From positions 107,905,001-107,969,000 of the forward strand of contig CM032231.1 of the NCBI GenBank assembly GCA_019009955.1: a stretch of DNA of 64,000 nt, written 5' to 3'. Source of the stretch: Riptortus pedestris. Lineage: Eukaryota > Arthropoda > Insecta > Hemiptera > Alydidae. Shown one piece after another: positions 35,671 to 46,928 of this stretch; the stretch's first letter is position 1, and each line of letters starts with the position of its first letter. The notes beneath the pieces are model-generated. The model was given only the letters and a program-made list of their open reading frames with translations, was not told the DNA's origin and did not search any database. Position numbers and translations under genes: made by a program.

Positions 35671-36629
35671 GCTGCAGTTATATTTAGTAATGTGTATTTA
35701 AAATGTACTAAAATCATCAAATTTAATAAATAGCACTTATGTATACATTCTTAAATTTATAAAGTTCTAAGTGTAATTTTACTTAGTTACATTGATGATC
35801 TTGCGGTTTCGGGGCAGCACTCTCTCTCTGCTTCGTGTAGAACCTGGACCTCTGCTCATTCAGTGAGGCCAGCTGCTAGAAACTGCTTAATTCAGGACTC
35901 CCATCACTCGGAAAGTACTCCCCTCAGATCGACTAGCTGACACTGCCGCGTCTCTTTGCCAAATCACCCGTATATTAAACGGTTTTCCTGTCTGCTCTGT
36001 CGGATTCCATCTTTATGATCCGTCCAGCACAAAATAGATTCTTCTTAATAGAGCAGATGTTTGCCTATGACAACTTGAAAACCCAGCAACGAAACTTTGT
36101 CAATCACATACTACTTCGACTATGAAACAATTAAGAATTTCGAACTACTTATAAGAGCACATACATGACTGTAGCATAGTTTTATAATAAAAAAAAACGT
36201 TAATATTTACATTACAGTATTAGACGTTAAATTTTTATTATTATAGTTCATCAGCTGTGTGTATTTATTTGTAATTATCTAATATGTACTTTTAATTCAT
36301 TGTGCGAGTTTTCAAATTTCAAGGTTATTACTCGTTTTGACTCACCTGATCCCATTTTGGAAAGTTTCGGTGTTACGTCTATTCTGTAGGCCGATTGGCC
36401 TTAGGATGTTGAAATTTTATATTTGGGATTTGTGTAGTGTGTAACTACGAATCTAACCTTTTCATCGAAATTGACTGAGGAAGATGGGAGGTTTAGGGAA
36501 GAGGAAAATAAAAAAAAAAATTAAACTTCTCCGTAGGTATTAGAGATGAAAAAATGTAATTTACATTTAGATAATTTTAATTTAATTTGTAAACATATTT
36601 TTCTGTATATATAAACTGTAAATATTCAC
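35671..36629. other. Spacer with a GC-richer segment
   Basis: 35800-36110 is less AT-rich, without a recognised product. 36345-36560 shares phrases with 4734-4960 (for example CCCATTTTG near the start and TATTAGA-AT-AAAA near the end), possibly an old repeat family. Confidence 0.35.
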
Positions 36630-36870
36630 TGGGACACTAATTTGTATTCTTAAAGTTTTATGTTCTAACTCTAATGCCACCTTATACGACGTTTTTAATT
36701 GTAATAAATGGTACATGTCTGCCAGAAGGGCACTGATGATGGAGCGTATGCTCTGAAAGCGCTCTGACGCAACGATTAAACAACTGTGAAGAAACGAGAT
36801 CTTTCTTTTCTTACCTGAGATAATAATTCCTACAACATCCACCAACTCAAAAATGGTTAAAAATTTGGTT
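36630..36870 (+). mobile_element. Penelope-like 3' terminal fragment
   Basis: Carries a hammerhead core, then TCTTACCTGAGATAATAATT and CATCCACCAACTCAAAAATG, whose complement is the left tip of the 46.0 kb inverted element. Overlapping minus-strand frame 36582-36950 is judged incidental. Confidence 0.7.
36733..36775 (+). ncRNA. Hammerhead-like ribozyme motif
   Basis: CTGATGA 36733-36739, stem II GGAGC/GCTCT closed by loop GTAT, GAAA 36755-36758, then GCGCTCTGACGC as an imperfect stem III. The core is complete; the cleavage base cannot be placed with confidence. Confidence 0.55.
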
Positions 36871-37131
36871 TCGGAACTATTTTGTATTCTATACAAAGAT
36901 CTATGCATTCTTACGGAGATATGAATTTCAAATGAAATAATTTTAGTCAAAATGCGACGAAGATGTTAAGTTATTTGATTTAATAAGTGTGTCAGTTTAT
37001 TTATCTCACAATTCATACAATAGAAATTGTCCAAACTTGCAATTTTAATAATTTAATAGATTATGAGATCCTTGCTTGTAATTTGTAACTTTGGGGATTT
37101 ATGATGATTTGCTCTCTCATTAATAAAAAAA
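36871..37131. other. Short spacer
   Basis: Nothing recognised. Confidence 0.35.
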
Positions 37132-37917
37132 GTCCGTCACGCAGGGGCTGCGTAAACTAAGCAGATTTCCCTCGTGAAGTTTAGTAATAGATAAATATAC
37201 ATACTGCTAACACAACACCGTGAATAAATACAAACGGAAATAAGAAATGTTTCATCCAATTTCAATAGCCTGCCGACAGGAAGCGTTAGGTTAGAAATGT
37301 AAACAAACGGGTCCCGCCTCACACCGGAAAGAAAAACAATTACTGAAATATATCAGAATATAACACATTAGTTTTATTGAGAACTATTTACTATATATAG
37401 TACTGTAATTAATAATGAGTCAGAATAATTGTTATCTCAATCAATAAAATGTTAGTAGTCCAAAACTTTAAGATGGGGGGGGGGGAGTCACCAGTGCATA
37501 TTTGCATGTATCTCGTATAATAAAGGTCTCTTGAATACAATTTTTGGTATTTAAACTTCCAATAATGTGATTTATTATGTATCACGGTATTGTTTACGTA
37601 ACATGAGTAGAAGTGGCGGTTTGGTGAAAACTGAAAAATGCAAATATCTCAGTTAATATTCAAGATAGAGAATAAATGCATATAATAATATTTATAGTAA
37701 ATTTAATTTGTAATAAGATTGATTCTGTATAATTTTTCGATCCGACGTATAGTAACGGAGATATTTTGAATTTTCGAAAATCCTCCCCTCTAAACCCCCC
37801 CTCCCACTGGTTCGATTTCAGCCGTTAACAAACTTGATCTTTCTTTTTACATAAAACACTTAAATATGAAGTTTGGTAAGGATTAAACAAAAATTGCGAC
37901 CGCTAGAGCGGTAACAG

Positions 37918-37982
<65 letters not shown>

Positions 37983-38108
37983 CAGTTTGAACGGACCTCA
38001 TTTTCGTCATCTACTAGGTAGGATCGATGGACATTTGAAGAAAAATGTCGAAAATTCCGTCATGAGTACAACCTCAATAGCTGATTTCCCTTAAGGGAAA
38101 TCTGCTAA
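37132..38108 (-). mobile_element. HINE, complete long form (977 bp)
   Basis: Best full-length long copy: hairpin end, long-form segment (about 37190-37640, with AATTACTGAAATATATCAG and a G-rich run near 37475), core, (TA)n at 37922-37980, and TTTCCCTTAAGGGAAATC TGCTAA. Confidence 0.93.
37922..37980. repeat. (TA)n microsatellite inside HINE
   Basis: About 29 TA units. Confidence 0.95.
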
Positions 38109-38603
38109 TAGAAAGGACAATAATTTTAAATTTATTTCCATAACTGAATTATTTTTTTCATTATTGTATTAATCTAAAGATTTTCGTTCATTCATATATT
38201 TATAAAGTTCATACATTGTCAGAGTCATGGAGCTCGTTGGCAGTAAAGTTGGATTGCATCCGATAAATAATACCAGCTTAAAACTGTCCTCATTTAGATT
38301 CCTCACAACTCAATTTAACTTTTAATGCACTCTGAGGTCTCCGCAGCCACAGAATGATCTAGCAATCTGAAACTTCTGATTCTTTGAGACCTAGAACCAA
38401 CCCTATAACAAAAAGGTTCAACTTATATTTGTTTTTTATTTCTTTCTTTTTTCCATTAAAGATGAAATGGGTAACTTACGAATTTTCGTTGCTACCATAG
38501 CTATAGATAAGATACACATCCACCACCACCTAAGATAGGATTACAATTAAATGCAGTTCCAATGATGAGCTTTATGGAAGAGCATTTTTAAGGGTTATAT
38601 ATA

Positions 38604-38638
<35 letters not shown>

Positions 38639-39431
38639 TTTTATTTATTCAGTATCACTAAGACACTATCGTAGAACATACCTAGCACAGTATTTGCTTG
38701 GTAGCAATTATTTGCACTGATGGACCACTTTAACCAAATGGAGGCTTGAATTAACTTAACTCCTAAACACTTTAACTTATCTGAGGCCTACTAAAGTTAG
38801 ATAGTGATAGTGGACCTTAGTTTTAATCTCTGAAAGAGGAAAAATTCCAAGTCGATATTTGATGTCATCTCACTTTTTTAGCTAGACCACAGTGAAACCA
38901 ACTCAAAATTTTAGGAAATGATTCCTTGTTGTCATTAACAATTTCATTCATGTTTCACCGAAATCGTTCCAAGGACGTCTTATCCCTTCTTCACTGTTTT
39001 TTTTTTAGCTAAACCCCTTTGAACTAACTAAATTTAGTTACTTCCTTCAGTTTTTCCCCAAATAACTTTCCAAGAAATTTCTTCCTCATTCATCATTCTC
39101 GTTCCAACTTTTGACCTAAGTGCTTACCTTCCTAAATCGTCGGCATATTATGGCAGATGTCATTATATCCATTTATAGAAAACTATAATCATGATGCATT
39201 GATTACGGATAAAATCAATCAACGACGTCCATTGTCAAATTTGTGAGAGGTAACCGCTATTCGCCACCTAGAAAACTATAACGAAAATTACTCATTCTGT
39301 TTCACCTCTTCTAGTTACCTTGTAGAAGTATTTTTATGACACGAAGATTTTTGTGTGACACATCAGGGGGATACTCAGCATGGTGAAAACAACTGGTAGG
39401 GAAGCAGGAGACTTGTATAGCTTTATTATTA
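38109..39431. other. AT-rich spacer with a (TA/TG)n tract
   Basis: 38597-38638 is a mixed TA/TG microsatellite not inside a HINE. Nothing else recognised. Confidence 0.4.
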
Positions 39432-40060
39432 TTAGCAGATTTCCCTTAAGGGAAATCAGCTATTGAGATCGTACTCATGACGCGAGTTTCGAAAAATTTC
39501 TTCAAATGTCCATCGATCCTACCCAGGAGATGACGAAAATGAGGTCCGTTCAAAATTTGTATATATATATTTGTCTGTTAACGCTCTAGCGGTCACAATT
39601 TTTGTTTGATCATTACCAAAGTTCTTATTTATTTGTTTATGTAAAAAGAAAGATAAAGTTCGTTAATGGCTGAAATCGGACTAGTGGGAGGGGGGGGGGT
39701 TTAGAGGGGGGATTTTCGGAAAATTCGAAATATCTCCGTTATTATGCGTCGGATCGAAAAATTGTATACGATCAATCTTATTGCACATTAAATTTACTAT
39801 AAATATTGTTCTATACATTTATTCTGTATCTTGAATATTAACCGAGATATTTGCATTTGTATTCTGTATTGGTCGGCAGGAATGAGCTGTTTGGTACTTT
39901 CCGAAGAGAGCTCTGGCGGCCGTTTTCGTAACTATTCGTCCCTGGTGTACAAGTTTAGTGATCCCTTACTATTTACTACACTTGTTATTGGGCAGATTTC
40001 TCTATTGTAAAACTTCACGTGGGAAATCTGCTTAGTTTACGCAGCCCCTGCGTGACGGAC
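39432..40060 (+). mobile_element. HINE, complete short copy with minimal (TA)n
   Basis: Perfect TTTCCCTTAAGGGAAATC start palindrome and perfect 3' hairpin. The microsatellite is only about five TA units (39560-39569), showing the tract before expansion or after contraction. Confidence 0.93.
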
Positions 40061-40088
40061 TTTTGTGGTAATATAAGATCTTGGGCCT

Positions 40089-40312
40089 GAGGTAAGCCAT
40101 GAGAGCTAAAGCGTTGACCTTAATCTCACATAGTAAACCTAGAGTGGCGAGTTCGATTCTCGCCTGGGCAAAGGAAATTATTTAGTGACGGTATTCATCA
40201 AATAACATCCTAAATCCCACCCTGGCTAGAAAAGTGTGGTAACCTGTAGATAACCCCTCCCAATTAGCCTGAGTTGCAAAACGTGGACGTTAATAAATAA
40301 TAATACTAATAT
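40089..40312 (+). mobile_element. tRNA-derived SINE, complete
   Basis: Best copy: A-box-like GAGCTAAAGCGTTGACC, B box GAGTTCGATTCTCGCCTGG, body with TTTAGTGACG and CCCACCCTGGCTAGAAAAG, GTAACCTGTAGATAACC, and an ACGTTAATAAATAATAATA tail. Non-coding; would depend on a LINE for mobility. Confidence 0.9.
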
Positions 40313-41129
40313 AAGATCTTGACACATTTGAATAAGAGAATTAGCCAGTTTAGTATTATTGTTGATTCTACAGATCTCCGAGATAATGAAAACCATATGA
40401 TCTCAATTATTTCCCACCTGGATACATTAATTTTGACAATTAGATGTTGTTTTAGTTTAATTAGAGCGTTGTTTCTAGCGACCGAGTCAAATGTAGTCCG
40501 ATATCTATTACGTTAATAGACGTTTCGATCTAAGCTCAATTAATTGCATGATTACACTTTGTAATTTGAGTGGTGTATTATATATCCCTAAATGTATAAA
40601 ATCGATCGCACCGCTATCGGCTTACATCAACTCCCTCTATAGGCCTACTTGTGAAATAAATAACAAGTATCAGCTCTTCTAGCATCTCCTCATTTTCCTG
40701 ATGAGCCCTAATTATTAACTGCGCTCATAAAGTCTTCCAACACGCTGGCCAATGAGGTTTTTCGGCAAGTAACAACTTGATTTATGGGAAACTACAAACC
40801 TTTTAAATTAATTGTACTGCCAATTAATGACTTATCATATAACATATATTATCCACAAAAACAGGAATGACTTTAAAAAAAAGAATAATACCAATAGAAT
40901 AAATAAAAGTCGTTGACACAACAGAAAAATTGCTCTAATTGTTTTTGCGATATTTCCTTATTTATACTCTCTCATTTTCCAATAACCCATTTTGAATTTT
41001 GATATTATTTTAAATGCTTCACTTTATTTCCATTTATTTTTTGATCACTCCCTTGACTTGTTTAACACCTGTCCCAAATCACAATAATTCAATGTCATTT
41101 TCTTCCCCAATCGTGGATGACAGCTAGGA
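40313..41129. other. AT-rich spacer
   Basis: A + strand frame (40319-40516) has no recognised domain. Nothing else. Confidence 0.35.
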
Positions 41130-41364
41130 ACAAAAATAACTATTTCATTATACTGCGTCAAAAAACATGTGTTTTCAATACTAGGTTTGAGTCCGTAAAA
41201 TAGCTCTTTTCGGGACTAGTACTGAAAAATCATTTTGGTGCGCTAACCTTACCTGTTACTAATAAACATGTGTTTGAAGGAGGTTATATTCATTCTAATA
41301 TTTGTTTCATTCTAATAATCAAAAGTTAACTGTATTCCAAAAGGCAATGCGAAACAAAGGTTTT

Positions 41365-41415
41365 AACATAAATAATAATCAAAATTGTACTATAAATGTT
41401 AATGTAAATCTGTAA
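41365..41415 (+). pseudogene. C-terminal remnant of the small-ORF protein
   Basis: Encodes an Asn-rich tail with NCTINVNVNL and stop TAA, parallel to NCSININFNM at the end of copy A. The upstream coding part is deleted. Confidence 0.5.
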
Positions 41416-41630
41416 TGTTTCTTCTATTATGGGTTAATAAACAGATGTTTTTTCCAAATATTTAATGTGTCAATTTAATTTCTTATATAAGTACTTTTCT
41501 TCTATTATAGGTTAATAAACAGATGTTTTATTTCAAATAAAATAATGTGTCACTTTAATTTCTTATATTGTATCTTTAAATTTAAGTTATTAATGAAATA
41601 TAAAAGGGTTTTAATGCACTCAAGTAAGAG

Positions 41631-41791
41631 CAGTATAATGAACAGTATTGTTCATAACACGTACCAAAAGTGTCCTTTCGGTACTCGGTCCAATTTCCAA
41701 GCTCGGCTTCGCCTCGCTCGTAAAACTAGACCTCGCACCGAAAAGACCCACTTTTGGTACTAGTGATGAAAATAACTATTTCATTATACTG
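41631..41791. repeat. Imperfect palindrome (161 bp) of the small-ORF element
   Basis: CAGTATAATGAACAG at the left and TTTCATTATACTG at the right; CGTACCAAAAGTG pairs with CACTTTTGGTAC; TTCGGTACTCGG lies opposite CTCGCACCGAA; centre GCTCGGCTTCGCCTCGCTCG. Confidence 0.85.
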
Positions 41792-42268
41792 TTAAAATAA
41801 CATGTGTATCGTTTGAGTACGCAAAGTGATACTTTTCTTTACTAGTACAGAAAAGTAGCAGCTGTTATTGGAATATTCCTCATTATACTATCATTCATTG
41901 TATATTGCATACTTACTTAACTTGAATTTATTAAATCAAAACAAGGTTTAATAATAGTGCGTGTTCAAATATTCTGGAAGATATTTTAAATGAAGCAAAC
42001 ATAGCTGTTAGTGAATAAACATATGTTTCATATTTTAGAATTCATATCTTTATCTTATTTTTTTATAAGAATAAAACTATTAAAATATTTACCTTATTTC
42101 CTTTTAAGAATAGGTACAGTATAATGAAAAATCATTTTCAACATACGTACGTAAAGTATCTTTTCTGTACTCGGTCTTATTCCCGAACTCGGCTTCGCCT
42201 CGTACGTGAAACTCGACCTCGTACAGAAAAGATACACTTTGCGTACTAGTGATGAAAATAACTATTGT
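41765..42268 (+). mobile_element. Unnamed small-ORF element, copy C
   Basis: Left end AACTATTTCATTATACTG shared with the end of copy B, then GAGTACGCAAAGTG; protein head SNILEDILNEANIAVSE (41965-42018); palindrome 42117-42268 (CAGTATAATGAAAAATC ... AGTGATGAAAATAACTATT). About 500 bp. Confidence 0.7.
42117..42268. repeat. Imperfect palindrome (152 bp) of the small-ORF element
   Basis: CGTACGTAAAGTATCTTTTC pairs with GAAAAGATACACTTTGCGTA; centre AACTCGGCTTCGCCTCG. Confidence 0.85.
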
Positions 42269-43106
42269 GATGAACAAATCAATAGAAAAAAGTATGAGGA
42301 CCACGAAATAGGGTATATACCAAATATACTAACAAGATAATTATTCCCAATGCTGTATAAAATTTGTATGCGTTGATAAGCATCTTTCGACCTTGCTCGA
42401 TTAATGGCCGAGAACGTGTTTATGAGAATGAGGATTGTCATTTTACAGTCTGAGATTATAGTAGCTTCAGCCATTTGGTTTTTATTACATTTTATAATTT
42501 TCTAATGTATCTAATATAAAAAGAGTTTTTCTTACTTGTTTTCTGATCGAGTGAATATATTTGAGTACGTCAGTAAGTATGTGTGCTTTCAGAAATTAAT
42601 TCCATCAGGGAATATTTTAATTTATGTTGTTCGAGTTTGTTTGTATGGAAATTATGCAGTGAGCGTCCATTGAGAGAAACGTAGAGAGCACAATGATGAT
42701 TGGTTGTATATCTGTGTTATATTTATGCATGATATTGCTTAGCTAGTCTAGAAACAGGAGAAACTTTAACAAATCTGAATTACCTTATTATTGCCAAAAC
42801 TAACAGTGATACTCATCATTATAACAAACGGTTTTCCGCTATATGATTTCTGGCTTAGTAGTAGTGATAGTTAGATTTCTGTTCTATTTCCTGATATCTA
42901 GTGATAACTAATTGGTCTATTTCAATAGGTTTGTTTTAAGGCGTTAAAAGTGGGTATTTCTCGTTTAATGGGTCACATAGAATCGAATTATTTAATAATT
43001 CATATTGATTTGTTATTTGTTTTATTTTTTGCGTTAATATTTTGCATGGTTACTTGTAAACACAGCTACACTGGTTCCTACCACCGCGCGCACTAATCTC
43101 CCCTCT

Positions 43107-43139
<33 letters not shown>

Positions 43140-43552
43140 CACATAACCCACACAAATATTTACTATAGGTATATATTTCTGTCTCAAAAAGTGGCGTCAA
43201 CTCAATCTCCTTAGAATTTTAGACAATAACAAAATCCTAACCAAACGAAAAATAAAGGAAAATATCCACATTATTAAAAACAAGCAATATGTTGTAAACA
43301 AGAAAACTGAGATATGAAATTTACGTGGTATATTTGTAACGTATTTAATTAAACAGCAAGTCAATTAGATGTGGATGGAGCTTAGCTTCTTCTGAAATCG
43401 ATTTTTCGAAACTCAAAACTTTGCAAGTAATCGATTTTTAAACTGTAAATCATTTTACTCGATGTTATTAGCTGACTGGTGTGGTAAATCATCATTATTG
43501 TTAGTTTTGACATAAAAGTTCTAACCTTTTTATAGTAGTATATTAATTACTC
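42269..43552. other. AT-rich spacer with (CA)n
   Basis: (CA)n at 43107-43138. No gene recognised. Confidence 0.4.
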
Positions 43553-43591
43553 CTGAAGAGTCCTCATAGGGGATGCAAAACATTTAGTGGG
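43553..43591 (+). ncRNA. Degenerate hammerhead-like motif
   Basis: CTGAAGA 43553-43559, GTCCTC-ATA-GGGGAT as a weak stem II, then GCAAAAC in place of GAAAC and ATTTAGTGGG, resembling the CTATTAG phrase after GAAA at 58.1 kb. Likely an inactivated Penelope end. Confidence 0.3.
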
Positions 43592-44659
43592 AAAAAAATA
43601 AGTGAAGACAGTTCACATGTTTTTCATCTATTGATCTTCGTCCACTTCTCCTTCAACGAAAATATGTTTATATTACATACTGTATATAAAATTCAAAAAT
43701 TGATCAACATATTTGTCCTAGGCATTCATGATAGCCGTGGATAAATCACTGATTTCAGTTTTATTTTCTCTCTATATTAATTATAATTTGCATGGCATTT
43801 GTTAGCACAGTACTCAGTTAGAGTGACCCCAAATATTTCAAGTTCCTATCTCAAGAGTTGCTCCCGAAATTTTCTTGAGCAAGGCAATGAAACCGAATTC
43901 AGATGCATCCTCAGGATCTTGAGACAAAAAGCATCTGCTACTTGGCAAACGTAGTGTTCATTTCTGGTGAACAGAATGACAACCACATTTTCCCTTGGGA
44001 AATCAAGTATGTGGTCATTGTCTTATATACGGTGCCGTCGTATTGTTATGCAATAATATTCTACAATGTTCCATGTTCGTGAATCAATATGTATTCTACT
44101 CTCCTCACGTAGTTTAATTAATAATAGAAGTGTTTGTTCAGTAAATTACTATTTACAGTTCAATTTACGCTGTCATGCCTTATTCTGGCGAACTGTAATA
44201 TATTCTGAAAGTATTTAGCTAAAAGAGGTTTTTCACAGAGCAGATTGCAGGAGGAAACCAATTTACATTCTTGAAGTGTTTCTTTGATGTCAGTTTAAGC
44301 TTATAATAGGTTTTTATCGGAATTAAAATCAGTAACTAACTATAACTTACCCTTGTACCAATGAAGTGATTTTAATTATAATATTTATTTTCTCTTGAGA
44401 CAAAGTAAGGAATTTATGACAAATTCATAATTGTCGTGCGCCATTTAAAATTGAATCTCATAGCTGCGTACATAGTGCTTATTGTTTCAAGAAAATAGAA
44501 GAAATATAATAAGTCAGCTGTCACTTTGAATCTTGAAAAAGCCCATTTTGGAATAGATTCATTATTACTACATTTATAATAGAATAAGGTCCTCAATTTC
44601 TCATTTTAAAATAATGGAATTATATGATGATATTGCTATTTATAAAGTTATTAAATGAA
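43592..44659. other. AT-rich spacer
   Basis: Nothing recognised. Confidence 0.35.
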
Positions 44660-44727
44660 CTTAACTACTGTTTTTTTCTGATTTCAGGTAAGTACTACAA
44701 TGTAATTGGAGTTAATCTCTGGTGAGT
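44660..44727 (+). promoter_or_regulatory. Candidate recursive splice site (zero-length exon) with downstream donor
   Basis: CTTAAC branch-point-like (44660), T-rich tract (44671-44685), TTTCAG ending at 44687, immediately followed by GTAAGT (44688-44693): an acceptor fused to a consensus donor. A second donor, CTG|GTGAGT, lies 34 nt downstream (44722). In Drosophila and vertebrates this arrangement marks recursive splicing in long introns. It implies a + strand host gene spanning the window; this is inference. Confidence 0.5.
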
Positions 44728-44839
44728 AAAATTCTTCTCTGGTGAATAAACTACTTGAAGTGTCATTCTTTTTTTGCAATAATATAATAATAATCGGAAT
44801 CAATAAAAATCCTTGTTCTCTCATCATCATGATTTGTAC

Positions 44840-45285
44840 GCCTTGTATTTGCAACCATTGTGTTCTATCGGAAGCTGCTCATTTCATATTACTATACTCA
44901 CCGAAATCCATAAGTTGATTAATGTCATCAAAATAGGATTTTCTAGGACCAGGGGGAAGAGGGCTTCCCCAATGCCCAAAGACCTTACCTTCAAATATAT
45001 TTGTAATGTAGTCGTTGTGTCTTGCGATATGCCCAAGAAGTTTCATTCTCCTTTTTTCCATGGTCTTGATAAGACTTTTGCTCTCAATTACCGCATTTAG
45101 AAATTCCATATTGGATTTATTTTTATTCTAACTTGTTCTAACGATTTTACGCCAGATCCACATTTCCATTGCTTCCTATCTATTTCATTCCCTAGGGAGA
45201 GTCCAACTTTCGCTCCCATCAAGCAGTACACTCCATACGAAAGACTTAGCAAACATTTTTTTGGCATCCATGCTTATATGGTTAT
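44840..45285 (-). pseudogene. LINE reverse-transcriptase C-terminal remnant
   Basis: Reading down from about 45280: FAKSFVWSVLLDGSESWTL, MEMWIWRKIVRTS, then the open stretch 45109-44879 with KRRMKLLGHIARHNDYITNI, FEGKVFGHWGS, RKSYFDDINQLMD. These are the well-known C-terminal motifs of non-LTR retrotransposon proteins (SVLLYGSESWTL, EMWxWRRxLRISW, RRLKxxGHIxRxxD, GRPRxSWxDNI). Four or more stops are present, so it is a dead fragment. Clade uncertain. Confidence 0.8.
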
Positions 45286-45298
45286 TAGTTAATACCTA

Positions 45299-45480
45299 GT
45301 CCTCTGCAGGCACTTTAATATGCAAAGTGCACTTCGAGAGACGAAGCTCCATCATGAATGCCAGCTGGTTAGGGTCGTGAAGTGGTGGAGTCCCCGCACT
45401 TTGCATATTAAAGTATTTGCAGAGGGGAAGGCTTTTTATCGATGCTGATTCATTGGTTCCTACACTGTCCTGCATTCGGG
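45299..45480. mobile_element. Penelope-like inverted terminal remnant
   Basis: Left arm 45299-45330 (CTGCAGGCACTTTAATATGC) is complementary to right arm 45396-45425. The right side continues with GGCTTTTTATCGATGCTGAT and ATTGGTTCCTAC, the Penelope tip seen at 24.65 kb. A degraded hammerhead core (ATGATGGAGCTTCGTCTC on the minus strand) lies in the left half. Confidence 0.7.
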
Positions 45481-45744
45481 AGAAGTTTAATAATAATTAT
45501 AAATTATTCTACAACTAACGCATCTAAAAATAATAGTGAAGATTCAGTTAACGATCATGATTCTTTTCCTATTAGGTTGGGGCTAGTGAGTATATTTTGT
45601 GTGCCATCCATGAAATAACAAAGAGAATAAAAACGCCCGTGTTTAGTTCAGAAAGAAGCTACGTAAAGTAAGCAGATTTCTAAGTTACTGCAATACTAGG
45701 CTCATGCCAACCCAAATTTTATTCTCTAGTTCTTCCGTATAATT
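45481..45744. other. Spacer with a small HINE fragment
   Basis: 45650-45685 (AGCTACGTAAAGTAAGCAG, ATTTC) resembles the hairpin end of a minus-strand HINE. Nothing else. Confidence 0.4.
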
Positions 45745-45756
45745 ATTATTATTATT

Positions 45757-45990
45757 ATGCCGCTACAATGCCCATTCATCTTTTAACTGTTAGAATATAA
45801 TTTTACAAAATTAAATAAATATTAAAATTTTTACAAAGCTAAATTTTACAAATGTACAAAATAAATAGAACCATGCCGCCAAAATGGCGATTCGTCTTTT
45901 AACATGTTAGAATATTATTTTACAAAATTAAATAAATATCAAAATTTTTACAAAGCTAAGTTTTACACATGTACATAATAAATAGAATGG
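45757..45990. repeat. Two 116-bp tandem units in LINE 3' UTR
   Basis: Unit 1 starts ATGCCGCTACAATGCCC at 45757 and unit 2 ATGCCGCCAAAATGGCG at 45873. Both run through TTTTACAAAATTAAATAAAT, TTTTTACAAAGCTAA and ATGTACA. Confidence 0.9.
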
Positions 45991-46089
45991 ACAAAACTAA
46001 ATATAAATTCATTTTTGAGGTGCTGGATGGTGAAGGAATTATTATATCAGGTAAGAAAAAACGCCTCGTTCCTTCACTGTTCTTTATTC

Positions 46090-46130
46090 GTTGTGACAGA
46101 GCGCTTTCAGAGCATACGCTCCATCATCAG
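46090..46130 (-). ncRNA. Hammerhead-like ribozyme motif (left arm, 46 kb)
   Basis: On the minus strand: CTGATGA (46130-46124), stem II GGAGC-GTAT-GCTCT, GAAA (46108-46105), then GCGCTCTGTC. Complete core. Confidence 0.55.
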
Positions 46131-46219
46131 TGCCCTGCTCTTCACAATGATGTAACAGGAACCAAGGATTCCCTGTGACTCTCCTTGGTTCCTGTCACAT
46201 CATTGTGAAGAGCAGGGAA

Positions 46220-46255
46220 CTGATGATGGAGCGTGTGCTCTAAAAGCGCTGTCAC
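46220..46255 (+). ncRNA. Hammerhead-like motif, mutated (right arm, 46 kb)
   Basis: CTGATGA 46220-46226, stem II GGAGC-GTGT-GCTCT, but AAAA in place of the invariant GAAA, so probably inactive. Confidence 0.45.
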
Positions 46256-46700
46256 AACGAATAAAGAATAGTGAAGGAACGAGGCGTTTTTTCTTACCTG
46301 AGATAAATATAAATTGTTAGTATATTTACAACATGAGGAAACATAAATAAATAAAAATTTAAAAAAAAAAGTAAAAGAAAAACTATAAATAGGTTAACTA
46401 ACTGGAAGGAAGCAAAACTTATATTCTACGTACAATGCTTGCTATATTAAACTTTAATAATGGTAGATTCCATTATTTACTATCCAAATAATTCATTATT
46501 TCTTAAACACCTAAAAACATCATCTATAAATTGGCTACTGCCGGCTACTAGCAGCCACAAACCATAAATTTGTAGGCCATGGATACGTTTTCCTTGTGTG
46601 CAGTCAGTTAGTATGTGTTTTACAGTCAGCGTTATGTTGCAGTAATGACTTATAAGTTCATCATTAACATTAAGCACCGACATTAAGCATGTTATGTAAG

Positions 46701-46928
46701 TAGAACTTGAAATTTAAGCTAAACAATAGCTGTTAATTGATACTCTTGCATAAAGTGCAACTCCAATGAGTAGAAGTAGGAGTTAGCTACAGGCTAAAAA
46801 CATAAAAATACTAATAATTAGATTAACATTTGTTACAGAAAATATGATTGAACAACAGTAGTAGAATATTGCATGGCCAATAACTTTGTTTCTATAATAT
46901 TTTTCGATCAGTCATAATACATGAGATG
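46701..46928. other. Short spacer with HINE-like interior phrases
   Basis: GAGTAGAAGTAGGAGTTAGC and AGGCTAAAAAC resemble a minus-strand HINE interior, too decayed to delimit. Confidence 0.4.

Larger units (their letters stand above)
41130..41791 (+). mobile_element. Unnamed small-ORF element, copy B
   Basis: Left end AACTATTTCATTATACTGCG, then ACATGTGTTTTCAATAC and GAGTCCGTAAAATAGC; protein tail NNNQNCTINVNVNL (41365-41415); a duplicated segment of about 90 bp (GGTTAATAAACAGATGTTTT at 41434 and 41512); and the palindrome 41631-41791. Its right end overlaps the left end of copy C. Confidence 0.7.
46010..46303. mobile_element. Penelope-like head-to-head remnant (body deleted)
   Basis: Flanked by TAAATATAAATT at 45998-46009 and 46304-46315 (12-bp duplication). 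Arms 46043-46162 and 46183-46303 are inverted copies meeting in the middle; the left arm extends about 33 nt further (ATTTTTGAGGTGCTGGATGG). Both arms contain hammerhead-like cores. No coding sequence remains. Confidence 0.8.
45745..46700 (-). pseudogene. LINE 3' end: RNase H-type C-terminal tail plus 3' UTR, interrupted by a Penelope remnant
   Basis: The frame 46683-46480 translates to an end typical of RNase H-bearing LINEs: CNITLTVKHILTDCTQGKR (zinc-knuckle-like HILxxC) and FIDDVFRCLRNNELFG before the stop. Downstream on the minus strand, the 3' UTR contains two 116-bp tandem units and ends at 45757 in GCAT followed by (AAT)n, a simple-repeat tail as in I/R1-type LINEs. A Penelope remnant (46010-46303) sits inside the UTR. 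Clade is inferred from these tail motifs only. Confidence 0.7.

Noticed and set aside
36582..36950. 122-codon minus-strand frame
   Set aside because: Overlaps Penelope terminal sequence and a hammerhead core; a related frame at 45969-46178 lies in the same repeat, with no conserved protein pattern.
40089..40312. tRNA gene
   Set aside because: A and B boxes are present, but no cloverleaf or acceptor stem can be drawn, and the same unit occurs about eight times with a common non-tRNA body: it is a SINE.
40695..40740. CTGATGA at 40697 as hammerhead
   Set aside because: No stem II closure and no GAAA at a workable distance.
44813..45100. 95-codon + strand frame
   Set aside because: Antisense to the LINE C-terminal motifs read on the minus strand.
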